64,000 nt of DNA from Hyphomicrobiales bacterium (GTDB lineage: Bacteria > Pseudomonadota > Alphaproteobacteria > Rhizobiales > Beijerinckiaceae), in contig CAKNFP010000004.1 of the NCBI GenBank assembly GCA_930633525.1, positions 1 to 64,000 on the forward strand. The letters are read 5' to 3'. Positions 60,264-64,000 of the stretch are shown piece after piece. The translations under genes and the position numbers were made by a program. Under the pieces are notes generated by a model. The model was not told where the DNA came from and ran no database searches. It was given only the letters and a program-made list of their open reading frames with translations. Numbering within the stretch: position 1 is the stretch's first letter; every line of letters starts with the position of its first letter.

Positions 60264-61037
60264 ATGGCCAGCATGAGCATCCCCCACGCCAGGGACGGGA
60301 GCCCGCCAGTCCGCCGCGCCAATCGATCGGGCAAGGATATCCTCGTTTGCAAAGACATTTCGGCCCGCTACGGGCGCATCGAAGTCTGCCGTTCGATCGA
60401 TCTGCGCGTGGCGACCGGCGAAGCGGTCGCAATCCTCGGGCCAAACGGAGCCGGCAAGAGCAGCCTGCTCGGTTCGATCGCGGGGCTGGTCCAGGGCGAC
60501 GGTGTCGTCGAACTCGATGGCCGGGATCTCTCGAAACTGCCTGCCCATAGCCGAGCCCAGTGCGGCCTCGCGCTGGTTCCGGAGATCCGCGGCAATATTT
60601 GTTCGGCGCTGACGGTCGAGGAAAACCTCGCCCTCGGACTGCGGATGATCCGGTCGAACCGTAAGGCGGCGCTGGAACGCATCTTCGATATGTTCCCGAT
60701 CCTGCGCGAGCGCATGCAGGCCGCTGCCGGCATGCTCAGCGGCGGCGAACAGCAAATGTTGGCTGTGGGCATGGCGGTGGCGCGGCGACCGCGCGTTCTC
60801 CTACTCGACGAGCCGACTCAGGGACTCGCTCCCTCGGTCCACGAGCTGCTGCGCGACACGATCAGGCAACTGCGAGCAGACGGTCTGGCCATCATCGTCG
60901 CCGAGCAGAACGTTCCGTTTGCGGCGAGCGCGGTCGATCGTTTCGTGATGCTCTTCGACGGCCAGATCGCCGCGAGCGGTGAACCCGACGAGCTCCGCAA
61001 GCATGACGAGATCCTGTCGAGCTTCCTGGGCGCCTGA
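60264..61037 (+). CDS. Liv-type ABC transporter ATPase 2 (LivF family)
   Basis: 257 aa, 1 bp after LivG. Walker A GPNGAGKSSLLGSIAG near residue 61, signature LSGGEQQMLAVGMAVARRPR with LLLDEPTQGLAP, and IIVAEQNVPFAASAVDRFVM. The N-terminal 30 residues are extra compared with standard LivF; the in-frame ATG at 60273 or a later start is possible. Confidence 0.9.
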   Translation: MASMSIPHARDGSPPVRRANRSGKDILVCKDISARYGRIEVCRSIDLRVATGEAVAILGPNGAGKSSLLGSIAGLVQGDGVVELDGRDLSKLPAHSRAQCGLALVPEIRGNICSALTVEENLALGLRMIRSNRKAALERIFDMFPILRERMQAAAGMLSGGEQQMLAVGMAVARRPRVLLLDEPTQGLAPSVHELLRDTIRQLRADGLAIIVAEQNVPFAASAVDRFVMLFDGQIAASGEPDELRKHDEILSSFLGA

Positions 61038-61241
61038 CGACACTACGCATCGCCACCGCGTTTTGGCTTCTCGTCAAGGCACGGAAACGCTCGGGCTGAC
61101 TGTTCCACCCCACGTCCTTCACGCGAGCCGGAGCCCGCCTCGCCCGAGAATGCTCCAGCCGGCTCGCGCCACACACACCGACCACCCCCCTGTCCGCGAT
61201 CGAGATCGCTCTCGATTGCGCCGTTCGAGAGAGAAATTGCG

Positions 61242-62300
61242 ATGAAGAGCTATCGGCTCACGCGTTATGGCGGCCGCCTGGAGTGCCAGGAGATCGCGCC
61301 GCCGGTTCCGCATGGAACCGAGGTTGTACTCGCGGTGCAGGCAGCCGGCGTCTGCCATACCGATATTCATGTCTGTGACGGCGGCTACGATCTCGGTGGC
61401 GGCAAGTTCCTCAAGATGAGTGACCGCGGCGCCAAGTTGCCGCACACGCCCGGCCACGAAACCGTTGGCAAACTCGTCGACGCCGGGGCCGAGGCCACGG
61501 GTCTGGAGATCGGCAAGTCCTATTTAGTGTATCCTTGGATCGGCTGCGGCAGGTGTTCCGCCTGCGCGGTGGGGCGGGAGCACGTCTGTACCGGGGCGAC
61601 GCGCTTCTTGGGCGTGTTCTCCGATGGCGGCTACAGCACCCATATCGTGGTGCCACACCCTCGCTATCTTCTCGACATCGGGAGGATGGACCCGGCCCAG
61701 GCGGCGCCGCTGGCTTGCGCGGGACTGACGGCCTATTCGGCCGTGAAGAAGCTTGGCTCACTGATCGAGACCTCGCCGATCCTGATCATCGGCGGCGGCG
61801 GCCTAGGGCTGATGTGCCTCAGCATTCTAAAAGCTCTGGGCGCGAGGGGGGCTGTGGTAGCCGATATCGACGCCGCAAAGCGCAACGCCGCGATCGTGGC
61901 GGGGGCTCTCGCGGCGGTCGATCCTCGTGATCCCGGCTGTGTCGCGCAGGTGGCGTCCCTGACCGGCGGACCGCCGCTAGCCGTGATCGATCTCGTCGGC
62001 GCGCCCGATTCGGTCCAGCTTGCGGTCAGCGCCGTTGCAAAGGGCGGGACATGCATCGTCATCGGCTTGGTGGGAGGCGAGTTCGCGCTCTCCATCCCGC
62101 TGCTTCCCTTGCGCGCGATCACACTGATGGGTTCGTTCGTCGGCAGCCTCGCCGAGCTCCAGGAACTGCTCGCGCTTGCCCGCTCCGGTCAGTTGCCGCG
62201 GATTCCGACCGATCAGAGAAGCCTCGAGGAAGCTGATCAATTGCTCGAGGATCTGAGACACGGGCGCGTCATCGGTCGAGGCGTCCTGACCACCGCGTGA
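61242..62300 (+). CDS. Zinc-dependent alcohol dehydrogenase (MDR family)
   Basis: 352 aa. Catalytic zinc ligands in AAGVCHTDIHVCDG (Cys) and HTPGHETVGKLV (His-Glu); structural zinc cysteines in GCGRCSACAVGREHVC; NAD(P)-binding glycine motif IIGGGGLGLMCLSIL near residue 180. It probably oxidises an alcohol intermediate of the pathway served by the upstream oxidoreductase and importer. A 204-bp gap separates it from LivF and may hold its own promoter. Same strand as the cluster. Confidence 0.9.
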   Translation: MKSYRLTRYGGRLECQEIAPPVPHGTEVVLAVQAAGVCHTDIHVCDGGYDLGGGKFLKMSDRGAKLPHTPGHETVGKLVDAGAEATGLEIGKSYLVYPWIGCGRCSACAVGREHVCTGATRFLGVFSDGGYSTHIVVPHPRYLLDIGRMDPAQAAPLACAGLTAYSAVKKLGSLIETSPILIIGGGGLGLMCLSILKALGARGAVVADIDAAKRNAAIVAGALAAVDPRDPGCVAQVASLTGGPPLAVIDLVGAPDSVQLAVSAVAKGGTCIVIGLVGGEFALSIPLLPLRAITLMGSFVGSLAELQELLALARSGQLPRIPTDQRSLEEADQLLEDLRHGRVIGRGVLTTA

Positions 62301-62753
62301 GCGGCGGGGCGCTGCACTTGGGCGCCGTTGAGCGCTTTCTGCTGGTTGTGCATCGCCAAGATCGTCGGTAGTTCGTGACCGCCGGCAGCATCCGCGACGC
62401 CGAGCCGGTCAACCAGTAGAGCTCGTTGGGGATGTTGACGGATTGTCGAGAATGAAATTCAAGGACTCCATCATGGAGGCGTCTCGTCCGCGGTAGCCTA
62501 CAAATACCACATTCCAACGCGGCCGACCGCAAGCTCGATACCGAGCCGGGGATGACGGTCGGCGTGTCCCAGATGCGACCGCGCTCGCGCGGCAGCATCC
62601 ACATCGCCTCGCCAAGGCCTCAGGACGCGCCGGCGATCCGCCCCAACTTCCTGTCCGATCGCGTCGACCAGGAGGAACTGATCGGAGGTGGCGTTGCCCA
62701 CTGTTAGCCCTCGTTCATAACTGAACTCTATTCTCGATGTGGCCCGTCCTGGA
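62301..62753. other. Region without a supportable gene
   Basis: About 450 bp between the alcohol dehydrogenase and the IS3 remnant. Short frames show no known motif. Probably IS-associated debris. Confidence 0.5.
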
Positions 62754-63023
62754 CTAGGTTGCAAACTCGTTCGGGGTAGGGCCACCGAGGCTCGTGTGCG
62801 GCCGGTGGGCATTGTAATCCATCTTCCATTCTTCGATCAGCCGGCGTGCGGTCGGCAGGTTGCGGAACATGTGCTCATTGAGGCACTCGTCACGGAAGCG
62901 ACCATTCAGGCTCTCGACGAAGCCCTTTTGCATCGGCTTGCCGGCGCGATGTAGTGCCACTTGACCTGGCGATCTTCCTGCCACTGCAGGATCGCCCGCG
63001 ATGTCAGCTCGGTGCCGTAGCAC
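62754..63023 (-). pseudogene. IS3-family orfB C-terminal remnant
   Basis: [20 protein letters not shown], then [20 protein letters not shown] and [10 protein letters not shown]: the integrase-core C-terminus with the last catalytic Glu. Upstream the frame shifts by one ([20 protein letters not shown] is in another frame) and the N-terminal two thirds are missing. On the opposite strand from the other IS3 remnant at 52913. Confidence 0.8.
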
Positions 63024-63191
63024 ATTGGGAAGAGGCTCAACCGTTGGCTGGCGGCGCGCGACGGTGTCCTGGTCTAGGGCTGGTCAAGCTTGACCGAAAG
63101 TCACTCTCCCAAACGGTCGTTTATGCGAGAGCCGCAGCCCGATCGTAACCATGGCTGAGTTACCCAGCGTAGAGTGTCGCAGAACTCGATT

Positions 63192-63235
63192 GCAAAACCT
63201 CCTTCTCATGAGACCATCCTTGAGATGAGTTTTGC
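63192..63235. repeat. Inverted repeat upstream of the resolvase gene
   Basis: GCAAAAC (63192-63198) and GTTTTGC (63229-63235) are inverted, with CTCAT and ATGAG-type inner matches. It lies 13 bp before the resolvase ATG, where res subsites normally lie. Confidence 0.4.
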
Positions 63236-63247
63236 GAGGGAGGCAGC

Positions 63248-63814
63248 ATGCAGATCGGGTACGCGCGCGTTTCGGGATCGTCTCAAGATCATGCCTTGCA
63301 GCTCGACGCATTGAACGCCGCCGGCTGCGAGCGGATATTTATCGAGACGGCGAGTGGCCTAAAGGCGGACCGCCCCGAATTGCAGAAGCTCCTCGATCAT
63401 GTTCGGCCTGGCGACCTGATCAATATCTACTCGTTGTCGCGCCTGGCCCGATCGATCCGCCACCTGCTCGAATTGGCTGAAGACCTGCGAGCGCGGAACG
63501 TCGGCCTTAAGTCTCTCACCGAAGGTTTCGACACGTCCAGTCCGGCAGGAAGGTTTATGTTCAATGTGCTCGGATCGTTGAGTCAGATGGAGGTCGAGCT
63601 TCTCAGAGAGCGGACGCACGCCGGTCTTCGAGCCGCGCGCGCAAGAGGTCGCGTCGGCGGCCGACCGAAGGTGCTCGACGCGGTCAAGCTCAGGGTTGTG
63701 AAAACGCTGATTGCCGAGGGCACCATGACCATGGCCGAGATCGCCGATCACGTTCAAGTCGCGCCCAGCACGATCTACCGGTCGGTGAGGGGAGGTCGAA
63801 GCGCTTTGTTCTGA
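63248..63814 (+). CDS. Serine resolvase/invertase (Tn3 resolvase family)
   Basis: 188 aa. The catalytic Ser9 is in GYARVSGSSQDHALQLDAL; INIYSLSRLARSIRHLLELA and VLGSLSQMEVELLRERTHAG contain the family arginines and the E-helix; a C-terminal HTH (MTMAEIADHVQVAPSTIYRS) binds res. GAGGGAGG precedes the ATG. No Tn3 transposase is visible, so it may be a transposon relic or a plasmid resolution system. Confidence 0.9.
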   Translation: MQIGYARVSGSSQDHALQLDALNAAGCERIFIETASGLKADRPELQKLLDHVRPGDLINIYSLSRLARSIRHLLELAEDLRARNVGLKSLTEGFDTSSPAGRFMFNVLGSLSQMEVELLRERTHAGLRAARARGRVGGRPKVLDAVKLRVVKTLIAEGTMTMAEIADHVQVAPSTIYRSVRGGRSALF

Positions 63815-64000
63815 CGATCCGAGAGGTGGTCGTCCTGCTTCAGGCGCGGACGAGAGTCAGTCGAATTCGACCCCTCGATGCGTTGCCGCCCATTGCTGTC
63901 ATTCGCCCGGTTAGGAAGGCCGCCTGCGGCGGCGGGGCATCCATCTCCATCTCGAGCCGACGACGTCATTCATCTCAATCTCGCCGCGAGGTCTTCGAGG

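Noticed and set aside
1..64000. CRISPR array or cas genes
   Set aside because: No regularly spaced 25-40 bp repeats and no Cas-like protein. The 32-bp period at 165-260 shares only six bases per unit, so it is not an array.

Overview
The window looks like part of a large conjugative repABC plasmid (or an integrated copy) from a high-GC alphaproteobacterium of the Rhizobiales/Hyphomicrobiales type. The evidence is a repA-repB-repC operon with an apparent counter-transcribed RNA between repB and repC, a complete VirB/VirD4 type IV secretion system (T4SS) with a relaxase beside it, a tyrosine recombinase next to an RHE_PE00001-type (DUF1612) gene, and many IS elements of different ages. The species cannot be fixed from sequence alone.

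Layout. 1-420: non-coding and AT-rich, with GTGATG repeats exactly 32 bp apart and a palindrome, a candidate oriT/leader. 421-3083: ribbon-helix-helix accessory protein and relaxase. 3257-4563: Xre/RES toxin-antitoxin pair. 4710-17835 (minus): virB1-2-3-4, a second VirB5-like gene, virB5, a small lipoprotein, then virB6-8-9-10-11-virD4. 17914-23726: mostly plus-strand secreted proteins, including three SNase-fold proteins, a TrbM/KikA-like protein, lipoproteins and a second lytic transglycosylase. 23731-24571: IS5-family element. 24571-25472: two paralogous Xre regulators. 25473-28285: decayed DNA with a truncated LuxI-type gene. 28294-29715: clean IS256-family insertion. 30009-33651: repABC. 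34074-36938: plasmid maintenance genes. 37808-46365: protocatechuate/4-hydroxybenzoate catabolism genes with a five-gene Liv-type ABC transporter; pobA is split by a second, different IS256-family element. 46455-46990: IS630 and IS66 debris. 47228-52831: unrecognised small genes, including a duplicated module and an overlapping operon. 53722-62300: LysR regulator, FAD oxidoreductase, second Liv-type transporter and Zn-alcohol dehydrogenase, flanked by IS3 remnants. 63248-63814: serine resolvase.

How it fits together. The relaxase, RHH protein, VirD4 coupling protein and VirB channel make a self-transfer unit. A 16-bp palindrome, GCTCAATATATTAAGC and variants, lies just upstream of the virB operon, of two units of the secreted-protein block, of one Xre gene and of the left-edge mobilisation region. 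This suggests one transfer regulon under the paired Xre proteins and is the most interesting signal in the window. The cargo consists of two aromatic/organic-acid catabolic modules, each with its own ABC importer. pobA is inactivated by a recent insertion whose target duplication is still perfect.
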